DNA of 64,000 bases from Allodiplogaster sudhausi (GCA_945643635.1 CALZFC010000171.1:101398-165397), one strand, 5' to 3'; positions 43,014 through 54,986 are shown, counted from the stretch's first letter. Translations and numbers: made by a program. The notes: generated by a model from the letters alone, not told the origin.

Positions 43014-43086
43014 CGCTCCTGGGTGGGTTCGAACCACCGACCTTTCGGTTAACAGCCGAACGCGCTGCCGATTGCGCCACAAGAGC
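43014..43086 (-). tRNA. tRNA-Asn(GTT)
   Basis: Consensus copy, 5-T tail. Confidence 0.92.
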
Positions 43087-43298
43087 ACGTAATGTGTTAT
43101 CTACAGCTGTGTCAAAAATATACTATTTCTGTAGATATGAAAATAAAACTGGATCCTTGACTAGACATGGCCAAAACGTCTTCCCTCCTACCGCCACAAA
43201 TGCTCGACATCGGTTTTTGCTGATATGTCAAGAATATATTATTTCGGCAGATTTGAAAATAAAACTTGTTCCATGACTCGACATATATAAAAAGTTTT

Positions 43299-43371
43299 CG
43301 CTCCTGGGTGGGTTCGAACCACCGACCTTTCGGTTAACAGCCGAACGCGCTGCCGATTGCGCCACAAGAGC
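43299..43371 (-). tRNA. tRNA-Asn(GTT)
   Basis: Consensus copy, 5-T tail. Confidence 0.92.
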
Positions 43372-43583
43372 ACGTAATGTGTTATCTACAGCTATGTCAA
43401 AAATATACTATTTCTGTAGATATGAAAATAAAACTTGATCCTTGACTAGACATGGCCAAAACGTCTTCGCTCCTACCGCCACAAATGCTCGACATCGGTT
43501 TTTGCTCATATGTCAAGAATATATTATTTCGGCAGATTTGAAAATAAAACTTGTTCCATGACTCTACATGGACAATAAGTTTT

Positions 43584-43656
43584 CGCTCCTGGGTGGGTTC
43601 GAACCACCGACCTTTCGGTTAACAGCCGAACGCGCTGCCGATTGCGCCACAAGAGC
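43584..43656 (-). tRNA. tRNA-Asn(GTT)
   Basis: Consensus copy; no T4. Confidence 0.9.
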
Positions 43657-43868
43657 ACGTAATGTGTTATCTACAGCTGTGTCAAAAATATACTATTTCT
43701 GTAGATATGAAAATAAAACTTGATCCTTGACTAGACATGGCCAAAACGTCTTCGCTCCTACCGCCACAAATGCTCGACATCGGTTTTTGCTGATATGTCA
43801 AGAATATATTATTTCGGCAGATTTGAAAATAAAACTTGTTCCATGACTCGACATATATAAAAAGTTTT

Positions 43869-43941
43869 CGCTCCTGGGTGGGTTCGAACCACCGACCTTT
43901 CGGTTAACAGCCGAACGCGCTGCCGATTGCGCCACAAGAGC
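43869..43941 (-). tRNA. tRNA-Asn(GTT)
   Basis: Consensus copy, 5-T tail. Confidence 0.92.
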
Positions 43942-44153
43942 ACGTAATGTGTTATCTACAGCTGTGTCAAAAATATACTATTTCTGTAGATATGAAAATA
44001 AAACTTGATCCTTGACTAGACATGGCCAAAACGTCTTCGCTCCTACCGCCACAAATGCTCGACATCGGTTTTTGCTGCAATGTCAAAAATATATTATTTC
44101 GGCAGATTTGAAAACAAAACTTGATCCTTGACTCGACATATATAAAATGAATA

Positions 44154-44226
44154 CGCTCCTGGGTGGGTTCGAACCACCGACCTTTCGGTTAACAGCCGAA
44201 CGCGCTGCCGATTGCGCCACAAGAGC
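44154..44226 (-). tRNA. tRNA-Asn(GTT)
   Basis: Consensus copy, 4-T tail. Confidence 0.92.
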
Positions 44227-44438
44227 ACGTAATGTGTTATCTACAGCTATGTCAAAAATATACTATTTCTGTAGATATGAAAATAAAACTTGATCCTTGG
44301 CTAGACATGGCCAAAACGTCTTCGCTCCTACCGCCACAAATGCTCGACATCGGTTTTTGCTGATATGTCAAGAATATATTATTTCGGCAGATTTGAAAAT
44401 AAAACTTGTTCCATGACTCTACATGGACAATAAGTTTT

Positions 44439-44511
44439 CGCTCCTGGGTGGGTTCGAACCACCGACCTTTCGGTTAACAGCCGAACGCGCTGCCGATTGC
44501 GCCACAAGAGC
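44439..44511 (-). tRNA. tRNA-Asn(GTT)
   Basis: Consensus copy; no T4. Confidence 0.9.
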
Positions 44512-44723
44512 ACGTAATGTGTTATCTACAGCTGTGTCAAAAATATACTATTTCTGTAGATATGAAAATAAAACTTGATCCTTGACTAGACATGGCCAAA
44601 ACGTCTTCGCTCCTACCGCCACAAATGCTCGACATCGGTTTTTGCTGATATGTCAAGAATATATTATTTCGGCAGATTTGAAAATAAAACTTGTTCCATG
44701 ACTCTACATGGACAATAAGTTTT

Positions 44724-44796
44724 CGCTCCTGGGTGGGTTCGAACCACCGACCTTTCGGTTAACAGCCGAACGCGCTGCCGATTGCGCCACAAGAGC
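44724..44796 (-). tRNA. tRNA-Asn(GTT)
   Basis: Consensus copy; no T4. Confidence 0.9.
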
Positions 44797-45008
44797 ACGT
44801 AATGTGTTATCTACAGCTATGTCAAAAATATACTATTTCTGTAGATATGAAAATAAAACTTGATCCTTGGCTAGACATGGCCAAAACGTCTTCCCTCCTA
44901 CCGCCACAAATGCTCGACATCGGTTTTTGCTGATATGTCAAGAATATATTATTTCGGCAGATTTGAAAATAAAACTTGTTCCATGACTCTACATGGACAA
45001 TAAGTTTT

Positions 45009-45081
45009 CGCTCCTGGGTGGGTTCGAACCACCGACCTTTCGGTTAACAGCCGAACGCGCTGCCGATTGCGCCACAAGAGC
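45009..45081 (-). tRNA. tRNA-Asn(GTT)
   Basis: Consensus copy; no T4. Confidence 0.9.
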
Positions 45082-45291
45082 ACGTAATGTGTTATCTACA
45101 GCTATGTCAAAAATATACTATTTCTGTAGATATGAAAATAAAATTGATCCTTGACTAGACATGGCCAAAACGTCTTCGCTCCTACCGCCACAAATGCTCG
45201 ACATCGGTTTTTGCTGATATGTCAAGAATATATTATTTCGGCAGATTTGAAAATAAAACTTGTTCCATGACTCTACATGGACAAAAGTTTT

Positions 45292-45364
45292 CGCTCCTGG
45301 GTGGGTTCGAACCACCGACCTTTCGGTTAACAGCCGAACGCGCTGCCGATTGCGCCACAAGAGC
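45292..45364 (-). tRNA. tRNA-Asn(GTT)
   Basis: Consensus copy, 4-T tail. Confidence 0.92.
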
Positions 45365-45574
45365 ACGTAATGTGTTATCTACAGCTATGTCAAAAATATA
45401 CTATTTCTGTAGATATGAAAATAAAACTTGATCCTTGGCTAGACATGGCCAAAACGTCTTCGCTCCTACCGCCACAAATGCTCGACATCGGTTTTGCTGA
45501 TATGTCAAGAATATATTATTTCGGCAGATTTGAAAATAAAACTTGTTCCATGACTCTACATGGACAAAAGTTTT

Positions 45575-45647
45575 CGCTCCTGGGTGGGTTCGAACCACCG
45601 ACCTTTCGGTTAACAGCCGAACGCGCTGCCGATTGCGCCACAAGAGC
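45575..45647 (-). tRNA. tRNA-Asn(GTT)
   Basis: Consensus copy, 4-T tail. Confidence 0.92.
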
Positions 45648-45856
45648 ACGTAATGTGTTATCTACAGCTGTGTCAAAAATATACTATTTCTGTAGATATG
45701 AAAATAAATTGATCCTTGACTAGACATGGCCAAAACGTCTTCGCTCCTACCGCCACAAATGCTCGACATCGGTTTTTGCTCATATGTCAAGAATATATTA
45801 TTTCGGCAGATTTGAAAATAAAACTTGTTCCATGACTCGACATGGACAAAAGTTTT

Positions 45857-45929
45857 CGCTCCTGGGTGGGTTCGAACCACCGACCTTTCGGTTAACAGCC
45901 GAACGCGCTGCCGATTGCGCCACAAGAGC
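45857..45929 (-). tRNA. tRNA-Asn(GTT)
   Basis: Consensus copy, 4-T tail. Confidence 0.92.
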
Positions 45930-46141
45930 ACGTAATGTGTTATCTACAGCTATGTCAAAAATATACTATTTCTGTAGATATGAAAATAAAACTTGATCCT
46001 TGGCTAGACATGGCCAAAACGTCTTCGCTCCTACCGCCACAAATGCTCGACATCGGTTTTTGCTGATATGTCAAGAATATATTATTTCGGCAGATTTGAA
46101 AATAAAACTTGTTCCATGACTCGACATATATAAAAAGTTTT

Positions 46142-46214
46142 CGCTCCTGGGTGGGTTCGAACCACCGACCTTTCGGTTAACAGCCGAACGCGCTGCCGAT
46201 TGCGCCACAAGAGC
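46142..46214 (-). tRNA. tRNA-Asn(GTT)
   Basis: Consensus copy, 5-T tail. Confidence 0.92.
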
Positions 46215-46540
46215 ACGTAATGTGTTATCTACAGCTGTGTCAAAAATATACTATTTCTGTAGATATGAAAATAAAACTTGATCCTTGACTAGACATGGCC
46301 AAAACGTCTTCGCTCCTACCGCCACAAATGCTCAACATCGGTTTTTGCTGCATGTCAAAAATATATTATTTCGGCAGATTTAAAATAAAACTTGATCCTT
46401 GACGAGACATGGCCAAAACGTCTTTGCTCCTACCGCCACAAATGCTCAACATCGGTTTTTGCTGCTATGTCAAAAATATAATATTTTGGCAGATTTGAAA
46501 ACAAAACTTGATCGTTGACTCTACATATATAAAATGAATT
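46215..46540 (-). repeat. extended spacer with two tRNA ghosts
   Basis: Ghost 5' ends lie at 46445 and 46331. It follows the C61A/G30C variant tRNA, as at 471 in the other block. Confidence 0.85.
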
Positions 46541-46613
46541 CGCTCCTGGGTGTGTTCGAACCACCGACCTTTCGGTTAACAGCGGAACGCGCTGCCGATT
46601 GCGCCACAAGAGC
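46541..46613 (-). pseudogene. degenerate tRNA-Asn(GTT), C61A/G30C without T51G
   Basis: G30C and C61A mismatches are present, but the T-stem 5' strand is the normal GGTGG. It is a mosaic member of the family. 4-T tail. Confidence 0.65.
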
Positions 46614-46824
46614 ACGTAATGTGTTATCTACAGCTATGTCAAAAATATACTATTTCTGTAGATATGAAAATAAAACTGGATCCTTGACTAGACATGGCCA
46701 AAACGTCTTCGCCCTACCGCCACAAATGCTCGACATCGGTTTTTGCTGATATGTCAAGAATATATTATTTCGGCAGATTTGAAAATAAAACTTGATCCTT
46801 GACTCGACATATATAAAATGAATT

Positions 46825-46897
46825 CGCTCCTGGGTGGGTTCGAACCACCGACCTTTCGGTTAACAGCCGAACGCGCTGCCGATTGCGCCACAAGAGC
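46825..46897 (-). tRNA. tRNA-Asn(GTT)
   Basis: Consensus copy, 4-T tail. Confidence 0.92.
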
Positions 46898-47110
46898 ACG
46901 TAATGTGTTATCTACAGCTATGTCAAAAATATACTATTTCTGTAGATATGAAAATAAAACTTGATCCTTGACTAGACATGGCCAAAACGTCTTCGCTCCT
47001 ACCGCCACAAATGCTCGACATCGGTTTTTGCTGATATGTCAAAAATATATATATTTCGGCAGATTTGAAAACAAAACTTGTTCCATGACTCTACATGGAC
47101 AAAAAGTTTT

Positions 47111-47183
47111 CGCTCCTGGGTGGGTTCGAACCACCGACCTTTCGGTTAACAGCCGAACGCGCTGCCGATTGCGCCACAAGAGC
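47111..47183 (-). tRNA. tRNA-Asn(GTT)
   Basis: Consensus copy, 5-T tail; (AT)n spacer. Confidence 0.92.
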
Positions 47184-47395
47184 ACGTAATGTGTTATCTA
47201 CAGCTATGTCAAAAATATACTATTTCTGTAGATATGAAAATAAAACTTGATCCTTGGCTAGACATGGCCAAAACGTCTTCGCTCCTACCGCCACAAATGC
47301 TCGACATCGGGTTTTGCTGATATGTCAAGAATATATTATTTCGGCAGATTTGAAAATAAAACTTGTTCCATGACTCTACATGGACAAAAAGTTTT

Positions 47396-47468
47396 CGCTC
47401 CTGGGTGGGTTCGAACCACCGACCTTTCGGTTAACAGCCGAACGCGCTGCCGATTGCGCCACAAGAGC
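47396..47468 (-). tRNA. tRNA-Asn(GTT)
   Basis: Consensus copy, 5-T tail. Confidence 0.92.
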
Positions 47469-47679
47469 ACGTAATGTGTTATCTACAGCTATGTCAAAAA
47501 TATACTATTTCTGTAGATATGAAAATAAAACTTGATCCTTGGCTAGACATGGCCAAAACGTCTTCCTCCTACCGCCACAAATGCTCGACATCGGTTTTTG
47601 CTGATATGTCAAGAATATATTATTTCGGCAGATTTGAAAATAAAACTTGTTCCATGACTCGACATATATAAAAAGTTTT

Positions 47680-47752
47680 CGCTCCTGGGTGGGTTCGAAC
47701 CACCGACCTTTCGGTTAACAGCCGAACGCGCTGCCGATTGCGCCACAAGAGC
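47680..47752 (-). tRNA. tRNA-Asn(GTT)
   Basis: Consensus copy, 5-T tail. Confidence 0.92.
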
Positions 47753-47964
47753 ACGTAATGTGTTATCTACAGCTATGTCAAAAATATACTATTTCTGTAG
47801 ATATGAAAATAAAACTTGATCCTTGACTAGACATGGCCAAAACGTCTTCGCTCCTACCGCCACAAATGCTCGACATCGGTTTTTGCTGATATGTCAAGAA
47901 TATATTATTTCGGCAGATTTGAAAATAAAACTTGTTCCATGACTCGACATATATAAAAAGTTTT

Positions 47965-48037
47965 CGCTCCTGGGTGGGTTCGAACCACCGACCTTTCGGT
48001 TAACAGCCGAACGCGCTGCCGATTGCGCCACAAGAGC
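47965..48037 (-). tRNA. tRNA-Asn(GTT)
   Basis: Consensus copy, 5-T tail. Confidence 0.92.
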
Positions 48038-48250
48038 ACGTAATGTGTTATCTACAGCTGTGTCAAAAATATACTATTTCTGTAGATATGAAAATAAAAC
48101 TTGATCCTTGACTAGACATGGCCAAAACGTCTTCGCTCCTACCGCCACAAATGCTCGACATCGGTTTTTGCTGCATATGTCAAGAATATATTATTTCGGC
48201 AGATTTGAAAACAAAACTTGTTCCTTGACTCGACATATATAAAATGAATT

Positions 48251-48323
48251 CGCTCCTGGGTGGGTTCGAACCACCGACCTTTCGGTTAACAGCCGAACGC
48301 GCTGCCGATTGCGCCACAAGAGC
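48251..48323 (-). tRNA. tRNA-Asn(GTT)
   Basis: Consensus copy, 4-T tail. Confidence 0.92.
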
Positions 48324-48535
48324 ACGTAATGTGTTATCTACAGCTATGTCAAAAATATACTATTTCTGTAGATATGAAAATAAAACTTGATCCTTGGCTA
48401 GACATGGCCAAAACGTCTTCCCTCCTACCGCCACAAATGCTCGACATCGGTTTTTGCTGATATGTCAAGAATATATTATTTCGGCAGATTTGAAAATAAA
48501 ACTTGTTCCATGACTCTACATGGACAATAAGTTTT

Positions 48536-48608
48536 CGCTCCTGGGTGGGTTCGAACCACCGACCTTTCGGTTAACAGCCGAACGCGCTGCCGATTGCGCC
48601 ACAAGAGC
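48536..48608 (-). tRNA. tRNA-Asn(GTT)
   Basis: Consensus copy; no T4. Confidence 0.9.
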
Positions 48609-48820
48609 ACGTAATGTGTTATCTACAGCTGTGTCAAAAATATACTATTTCTGTAGATATGAAAATAAAACTTGATCCTTGACTAGACATGGCCAAAACG
48701 TCTTCGCTCCTACCGCCACAAATGCTCGACATCGGTTTTTGCTGATATGTCAAGAATATATTATTTCGGCAGATTTGAAAATAAAACTTGTTCCATGACT
48801 CTACATGGACAATAAGTTTT

Positions 48821-48893
48821 CGCTCCTGGGTGGGTTCGAACCACCGACCTTTCGGTTAACAGCCGAACGCGCTGCCGATTGCGCCACAAGAGC
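48821..48893 (-). tRNA. tRNA-Asn(GTT)
   Basis: Consensus copy; no T4. Confidence 0.9.
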
Positions 48894-49105
48894 ACGTAAT
48901 GTGTTATCTACAGCTATGTCAAAAATATACTATTTCTGTAGATATGAAAATAAAACTTGATCCTTGGCTAGACATGGCCAAAACGTCTTCCCTCCTACCG
49001 CCACAAATGCTCGACATCGGTTTTTGCTGATATGTCAAGAATATATTATTTCGGCAGATTTGAAAATAAAACTTGTTCCATGACTCTACATGGACAATAA
49101 GTTTT

Positions 49106-49178
49106 CGCTCCTGGGTGGGTTCGAACCACCGACCTTTCGGTTAACAGCCGAACGCGCTGCCGATTGCGCCACAAGAGC
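49106..49178 (-). tRNA. tRNA-Asn(GTT)
   Basis: Consensus copy; no T4. Confidence 0.9.
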
Positions 49179-49390
49179 ACGTAATGTGTTATCTACAGCT
49201 GTGTCAAAAATATACTATTTCTGTAGATATGAAAATAAAACTTGATCCTTGACTAGACATGGCCAAAACGTCTTCGCTCCTACCGCCACAAATGCTCGAC
49301 ATCGGTTTTTGCTGATATGTCAAGAATATATTATTTCGGCAGATTTGAAAATAAAACTTGTTCCATGACTCTACATGGACAAAAAGTTTT

Positions 49391-49463
49391 CGCTCCTGGG
49401 TGGGTTCGAACCACCGACCTTTCGGTTAACAGCCGAACGCGCTGCCGATTGCGCCACAAGAGC
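49391..49463 (-). tRNA. tRNA-Asn(GTT)
   Basis: Consensus copy, 5-T tail. Confidence 0.92.
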
Positions 49464-49674
49464 ACGTAATGTGTTATCTACAGCATGTCAAAAATATACT
49501 ATTTCTGTAGATATGAAAATAAAACTTGATCCTTGGCTAGACATGGCCAAAACGTCTTCCCTCCTACCGCCACAAATGCTCGACATCGGTTTTTGCTGAT
49601 ATGTCAAGAATATATTATTTCGGCAGATTTGAAAATAAAACTTGTTCCATGACTCTACATGGACAATAAGTTTT

Positions 49675-49747
49675 CGCTCCTGGGTGGGTTCGAACCACCG
49701 ACCTTTCGGTTAACAGCCGAACGCGCTGCCGATTGCGCCACAAGAGC
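49675..49747 (-). tRNA. tRNA-Asn(GTT)
   Basis: Consensus copy; no T4. Confidence 0.9.
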
Positions 49748-49957
49748 ACGTAATGTGTTATCTACAGCTGTGTCAAAAATATACTATTTCTGTAGATATG
49801 AAAATAAAATTGATCCTTGACTAGACATGGCCAAAACGTCTTCGCTCCTACCGCCACAAATGCTCGACATCGGTTTTTGCTGATATGTCAAGAATATATT
49901 ATTTCGGCAGATTTGAAAATAAAACTTGTTCCATGACTCGACATATATAAAAGTTTT

Positions 49958-50030
49958 CGCTCCTGGGTGGGTTCGAACCACCGACCTTTCGGTTAACAGC
50001 CGAACGCGCTGCCGATTGCGCCACAAGAGC
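49958..50030 (-). tRNA. tRNA-Asn(GTT)
   Basis: Consensus copy, 4-T tail. Confidence 0.92.
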
Positions 50031-50244
50031 ACGTAATGTGTTATCTACAGCTGTATGTCAAAAATATACTATTTCTGTAGATATGAAAATAAAACTTGAT
50101 CCTTGGCTAGACATGGCCAAAACGTCTTCGCTCCTACCGCCACAAATGCTCGACATCGGTTTTTGCTGATATGTCAAGAATATATTATTTCGGCAGATTT
50201 GAAAACAAAACTTGATCCTTGACTCGACATATATAAAATGAATT

Positions 50245-50317
50245 CGCTCCTGGGTGGGTTCGAACCACCGACCTTTCGGTTAACAGCCGAACGCGCTGCC
50301 GATTGCGCCACAAGAGC
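50245..50317 (-). tRNA. tRNA-Asn(GTT)
   Basis: Consensus copy, 4-T tail. Confidence 0.92.
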
Positions 50318-50528
50318 ACGTAATGTGTTATCTACAGCTATGTCAAAAATATACTATTTCTGTAGATATGAAAATAAAACTTGATCCTTGGCTAGACATG
50401 GCCAAAACGTCTTCCCTCCTACCGCCACAAATGCTCGACATCGGTTTTTGCTGATATGTCAAGAATATATTATTTCGGCAGATTTGAAAATAAAACTTGT
50501 TCCATGACTCTACATGGACAAAAGTTTT

Positions 50529-50601
50529 CGCTCCTGGGTGGGTTCGAACCACCGACCTTTCGGTTAACAGCCGAACGCGCTGCCGATTGCGCCACAAGAG
50601 C
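50529..50601 (-). tRNA. tRNA-Asn(GTT)
   Basis: Consensus copy, 4-T tail. Confidence 0.92.
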
Positions 50602-50813
50602 ACGTAATGTGTTATCTACAGCTGTGTCAAAAATATACTATTTCTGTAGATATGAAAATAAGATATGATCCTTGGCTAGAAATGGCCAAAACGTCTTCGC
50701 TCCTGCCGCCACAAGTGCTCGACATCGGTTTTTGCTCATATGTCAAGAATATATTATTTCGGCAGATTTGAAAATAAAACTTGTTCCATGACTCTACATG
50801 GACAATAAGTTTT

Positions 50814-50886
50814 CGCTCCTGGGTGGGTTCGAACCACCGACCTTTCGGTTAACAGCCGAACGCGCTGCCGATTGCGCCACAAGAGC
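50814..50886 (-). tRNA. tRNA-Asn(GTT)
   Basis: Consensus copy; no T4. Confidence 0.9.
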
Positions 50887-51098
50887 ACGTAATGTGTTAT
50901 CTACAGCTATGTCAAAAATATACTATTTCTGTAGATATGAAAATAAAACTTGATCCTTGGCTAGACATGGCCAAAACGTCTTCCCTCCTACCGCCACAAA
51001 TGCTCGACATCGGTTTTTGCTGATATGTCAAGAATATATTATTTCGGCAGATTTGAAAATAAAACTTGTTCCATGACTCTACATGGACAATAAGTTTT

Positions 51099-51171
51099 CG
51101 CTCCTGGGTGGGTTCGAACCACCGACCTTTCGGTTAACAGCCGAACGCGCTGCCGATTGCGCCACAAGAGC
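51099..51171 (-). tRNA. tRNA-Asn(GTT)
   Basis: Consensus copy; no T4. Confidence 0.9.
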
Positions 51172-51383
51172 ACGTAATGTGTTATCTACAGCTATGTCAA
51201 AAATATACTATTTCTGTAGATATGAAAATAAAACTTGATCCTTGACTAGACATGGCCAAAACGTCTTCGCTCCTACCGCCACAAATGCTCGACATCGGTT
51301 TTTGCTGATATGTCAAGAATATATTATTTCGGCAGATTTGAAAATAAAACTTGTTCCATGACTCGACATATATAAAAAGTTTT

Positions 51384-51456
51384 CGCTCCTGGGTGGGTTC
51401 GAACCACCGACCTTTCGGTTAACAGCCGAACGCGCTGCCGATTGCGCCACAAGAGC
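51384..51456 (-). tRNA. tRNA-Asn(GTT)
   Basis: Consensus copy, 5-T tail. Confidence 0.92.
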
Positions 51457-51668
51457 ACGTAATGTGTTATCTACAGCTGTGTCAAAAATATACTATTTCT
51501 GTAGATATGAAAATAAAACTTGATCCTTGGCTAGACATGGCCAAAACGTCTTCGCTCCTACCGCCACAAATGCTCGACATCGGTTTTTGCTGATATGTCA
51601 AGAATATATTATTTCGGCAGATTTGAAAAAAAAACTTGATCCATGACTCGACATATATAAAATGAATT

Positions 51669-51741
51669 CGCTCCTGGGTGGGTTCGAACCACCGACCTTT
51701 CGGTTAACAGCCGAACGCGCTGCCGATTGCGCCACAAGAGC
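51669..51741 (-). tRNA. tRNA-Asn(GTT)
   Basis: Consensus copy, 4-T tail. Confidence 0.92.
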
Positions 51742-51953
51742 ACGTAATGTGTTATCTACAGCTATGTCAAAAATATACTATTTCTGTAGATATGAAAATA
51801 AAACTTGATCCTTGGCTAGACATGGCCAAAACGTCTTCCCTCCTACCGCCACAAATGCTCGACATCGGTTTTTGCTGATATGTCAAGAATATATTATTTC
51901 GGCAGATTTGAAAATAAAACTTGTTCCATGACTCTACATGGACAATAAGTTTT

Positions 51954-52026
51954 CGCTCCTGGGTGGGTTCGAACCACCGACCTTTCGGTTAACAGCCGAA
52001 CGCGCTGCCGATTGCGCCACAAGAGC
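51954..52026 (-). tRNA. tRNA-Asn(GTT)
   Basis: Consensus copy; no T4. Confidence 0.9.
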
Positions 52027-52237
52027 ACGTAATGTGTTATCTACAGCTGTGTCAAAAATATACTATTTCTGTAGATATGAAAATAAAACTTGATCCTTGA
52101 CTAGAAATGGCCAAAACGTCTTCGCTCCTACCGCCACAAATGCTCGACATCGGTTTTTGCTGATATGTCAAGAATATATTATTTCGGCAGATTTGAAAAT
52201 AAAACTTGTTCCATGACTCTACATGGACAAAAGTTTT

Positions 52238-52310
52238 CGCTCCTGGGTGGGTTCGAACCACCGACCTTTCGGTTAACAGCCGAACGCGCTGCCGATTGCG
52301 CCACAAGAGC
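52238..52310 (-). tRNA. tRNA-Asn(GTT)
   Basis: Consensus copy, 4-T tail. Confidence 0.92.
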
Positions 52311-52522
52311 ACGTAATGTGTTATCTACAGCTATGTCAAAAATATACTATTTCTGTAGATATGAAAATAAAACTTGATCCTTGGCTAGACATGGCCAAAA
52401 CGTCTTCCCTCCTACCGCCACAAATGCTCGACATCGGTTTTTGCTGATATGTCAAGAATATATTATTTCGGCAGATTTGAAAATAAAACTTGTTCCATGA
52501 CTCTACATGGACAAAAAGTTTT

Positions 52523-52595
52523 CGCTCCTGGGTGGGTTCGAACCACCGACCTTTCGGTTAACAGCCGAACGCGCTGCCGATTGCGCCACAAGAGC
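52523..52595 (-). tRNA. tRNA-Asn(GTT)
   Basis: Consensus copy, 5-T tail. Confidence 0.92.
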
Positions 52596-52806
52596 ACGTA
52601 ATGTGTTATCTACAGCTGTGTCAAAAATATACTATTTCTGTAGATATGAAAATAAAACTTGATCCTTGACTAGACATGGCCAAAACGTCTTCGCTCCTAC
52701 CGCCACAAATGCTCGACATCGGTTTTTGCTGATATGTCAAGAATATATTATTTCGGCAGATTTGAAAATAAAACTTGTTCCATGACTCGACATATATAAA
52801 AGTTTT

Positions 52807-52879
52807 CGCTCCTGGGTGGGTTCGAACCACCGACCTTTCGGTTAACAGCCGAACGCGCTGCCGATTGCGCCACAAGAGC
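52807..52879 (-). tRNA. tRNA-Asn(GTT)
   Basis: Consensus copy, 4-T tail. Confidence 0.92.
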
Positions 52880-53090
52880 ACGTAATGTGTTATCTACAGC
52901 TATGTCAAAAATATACTATTTCTGTAGATATGAAAATAAAACTTGATCCTTGGCTAGACATGGCCAAAACGTCTTCCCTCCTACCGCCACAAATGCTCGA
53001 CATCGGTTTTTGCTGATATGTCAAGAATATATTATTTCGGCAGATTTGAAAATAAAACTTGTTCCATGACTCGACATATATAAAAAGTTT

Positions 53091-53163
53091 CGCTCCTGGG
53101 TGGGTTCGAACCACCGACCTTTCGGTTAACAGCCGAACGCGCTGCCGATTGCGCCACAAGAGC
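53091..53163 (-). tRNA. tRNA-Asn(GTT)
   Basis: Consensus copy, 5-T tail; one A lost just after the gene. Confidence 0.92.
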
Positions 53164-53374
53164 ACGTAATGTGTTATCTACAGCTATGTCAAAAATATAC
53201 TATTTCTGTAGATATGAAAATAAACTTGATCCTTGGCTAGACATGGCCAAAACGTCTTCGCTCCTACCGCCACAAATGCTCGACATCGGTTTTTGCTGAT
53301 ATGTCAAGAATATATTATTTCGGCAGATTTGAAAATAAAACTTGTTCCATGACTCGACATATATAAAAAGTTTT

Positions 53375-53447
53375 CGCTCCTGGGTGGGTTCGAACCACCG
53401 ACCTTTCGGTTAACAGCCGAACGCGCTGCCGATTGCGCCACAAGAGC
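53375..53447 (-). tRNA. tRNA-Asn(GTT)
   Basis: Consensus copy, 5-T tail. Confidence 0.92.
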
Positions 53448-53773
53448 ACGTAATGTGTTATCTACAGCTGTGTCAAAAATATACTATTTCTGTAGATATG
53501 AAAATAAAACTTGATCCTTGACTAGACATGGCCAAAACGTCTTCGCTCCTACCGCCACAAATGCTCGACATCGGTTTTTGCTGCAATGTCAAAAATATAT
53601 TATTTCGGCAGATTTTAAAATAAAACTTGATCCTTGACGAGACATGGCCAAAAGTCTTTGCTCCTACCGCCACAAATGCTCAACATCGGTTTTTGCTGCT
53701 ATGTCAAAATATAATATTTTGGCAGATTTGAAAACAAAACTTGATCGTTGACTCTACATATATAAAATGAATT
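53448..53773 (-). repeat. extended spacer with two tRNA ghosts
   Basis: Ghost 5' ends lie at 53679 and 53564. The neighbouring tRNA at 53774 is consensus. Confidence 0.85.
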
Positions 53774-53846
53774 CGCTCCTGGGTGGGTTCGAACCACCGA
53801 CCTTTCGGTTAACAGCCGAACGCGCTGCCGATTGCGCCACAAGAGC
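53774..53846 (-). tRNA. tRNA-Asn(GTT)
   Basis: Consensus copy, 4-T tail. Confidence 0.92.
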
Positions 53847-54058
53847 ACGTAATGTGTTATCTACAGCTATGTCAAAAATATACTATTTCTGTAGATATGA
53901 AAATAAAACTTGATCCTTGGACTAGACATGGCCAAAACGTCTTCGCCCTACCGCCACAAATGCTCGACATCGGTTTTTGCTGATATGTCAAGAATATATT
54001 ATTTCGGCAGATTTGAAAATAAAACTTGATCCTTGACTCGACATTTATAAAATGAATT

Positions 54059-54130
54059 CGCTCCTGGGTGGGTTCGAACCACCGACCTTTCGGTAACAGC
54101 CGAACGCGCTGCCGATTGCGCCACAAGAGC
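54059..54130 (-). pseudogene. tRNA-Asn with 1-nt anticodon-loop deletion
   Basis: It is 72 nt long. The loop is CTGTTA, one A short next to the anticodon. A real mutation would impair decoding, but a sequencing error is possible. 4-T tail. Confidence 0.6.
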
Positions 54131-54341
54131 ACGTAATGTGTTATCTACAGCAATGTCAAAAATATACTATTTCTGTATATTTGAAAATAAAACTTGATCC
54201 TTGACTAGACATGGCCAAAACGTCTTCGCTCCTACCGCCACAAATGCTCGACATCGGTTTTGCTGCTATGTCAAAAATATATTATTTCGGCAGATTTGAA
54301 AACAAAACTTGTTCCATGACTCTACATGGACAAAAAGTTTT

Positions 54342-54414
54342 CGCTCCTGGGTGGGTTCGAACCACCGACCTTTCGGTTAACAGCCGAACGCGCTGCCGAT
54401 TGCGCCACAAGAGC
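54342..54414 (-). tRNA. tRNA-Asn(GTT)
   Basis: Consensus copy, 5-T tail. Confidence 0.92.
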
Positions 54415-54624
54415 ACGTAATGTGTTATCTACAGCTATGTCAAAAATATACTATTTCTGTAGATATGAAAATAAAACTTGATCCTTGGCTAGACATGGCC
54501 AAAACGTCTTCGCTCCTACCGCCACAAATGCTCGACATCGGTTTTGCTGATATGTCAAGAATATATTATTTCGGCAGATTTGAAAATAAAACTTGTTCAT
54601 GACTCTACATGGACAAAAAGTTTT

Positions 54625-54697
54625 CGCTCCTGGGTGGGTTCGAACCACCGACCTTTCGGTTAACAGCCGAACGCGCTGCCGATTGCGCCACAAGAGC
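54625..54697 (-). tRNA. tRNA-Asn(GTT)
   Basis: Consensus copy, 5-T tail. Confidence 0.92.
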
Positions 54698-54913
54698 ACG
54701 TAATGTGTTATCTACAGCTGTGTCAAAAATATACTATTTCTGTAGATATGAAAATAAAACTTGATCCTTGACGGATAGACATGGCCAAAACGTCTTCGCT
54801 CCTACCGCCACAAATGCTCGACATCGGTTTTGCTGCTATGTCAAAATATAATATATTATTTCGGCAGATTTGAAAACAAAACTTGTTCCATGACTCTACA
54901 TGGACAAAGTTTT

Positions 54914-54986
54914 CGCTCCTGGGTGGGTTCGAACCACCGACCTTTCGGTTAACAGCCGAACGCGCTGCCGATTGCGCCACAAGAGC
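54914..54986 (-). tRNA. tRNA-Asn(GTT)
   Basis: Consensus copy; T run cut to 3; AT-tract spacer. Confidence 0.9.

Larger units (their letters stand above)
42445..44511 (-). repeat. 2-kb block, copy 3 of 3
   Basis: It has the same ordered tail classes as 30505-32559. The spacer right of 43014-43086 repeats that right of 31072-31144, 11942 bp away, including the combination of GGATCCTTGACTAG with CTTCCCTCC. Confidence 0.7.

Noticed and set aside
45370..45723. Open reading frames up to 117 codons, recurring throughout the window
   Set aside because: They read straight through tRNA genes, ghosts and spacers. The same peptides recur because the DNA recurs, on both strands and in several frames, with no codon bias. 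They are by-products of a repeat without in-frame stops.
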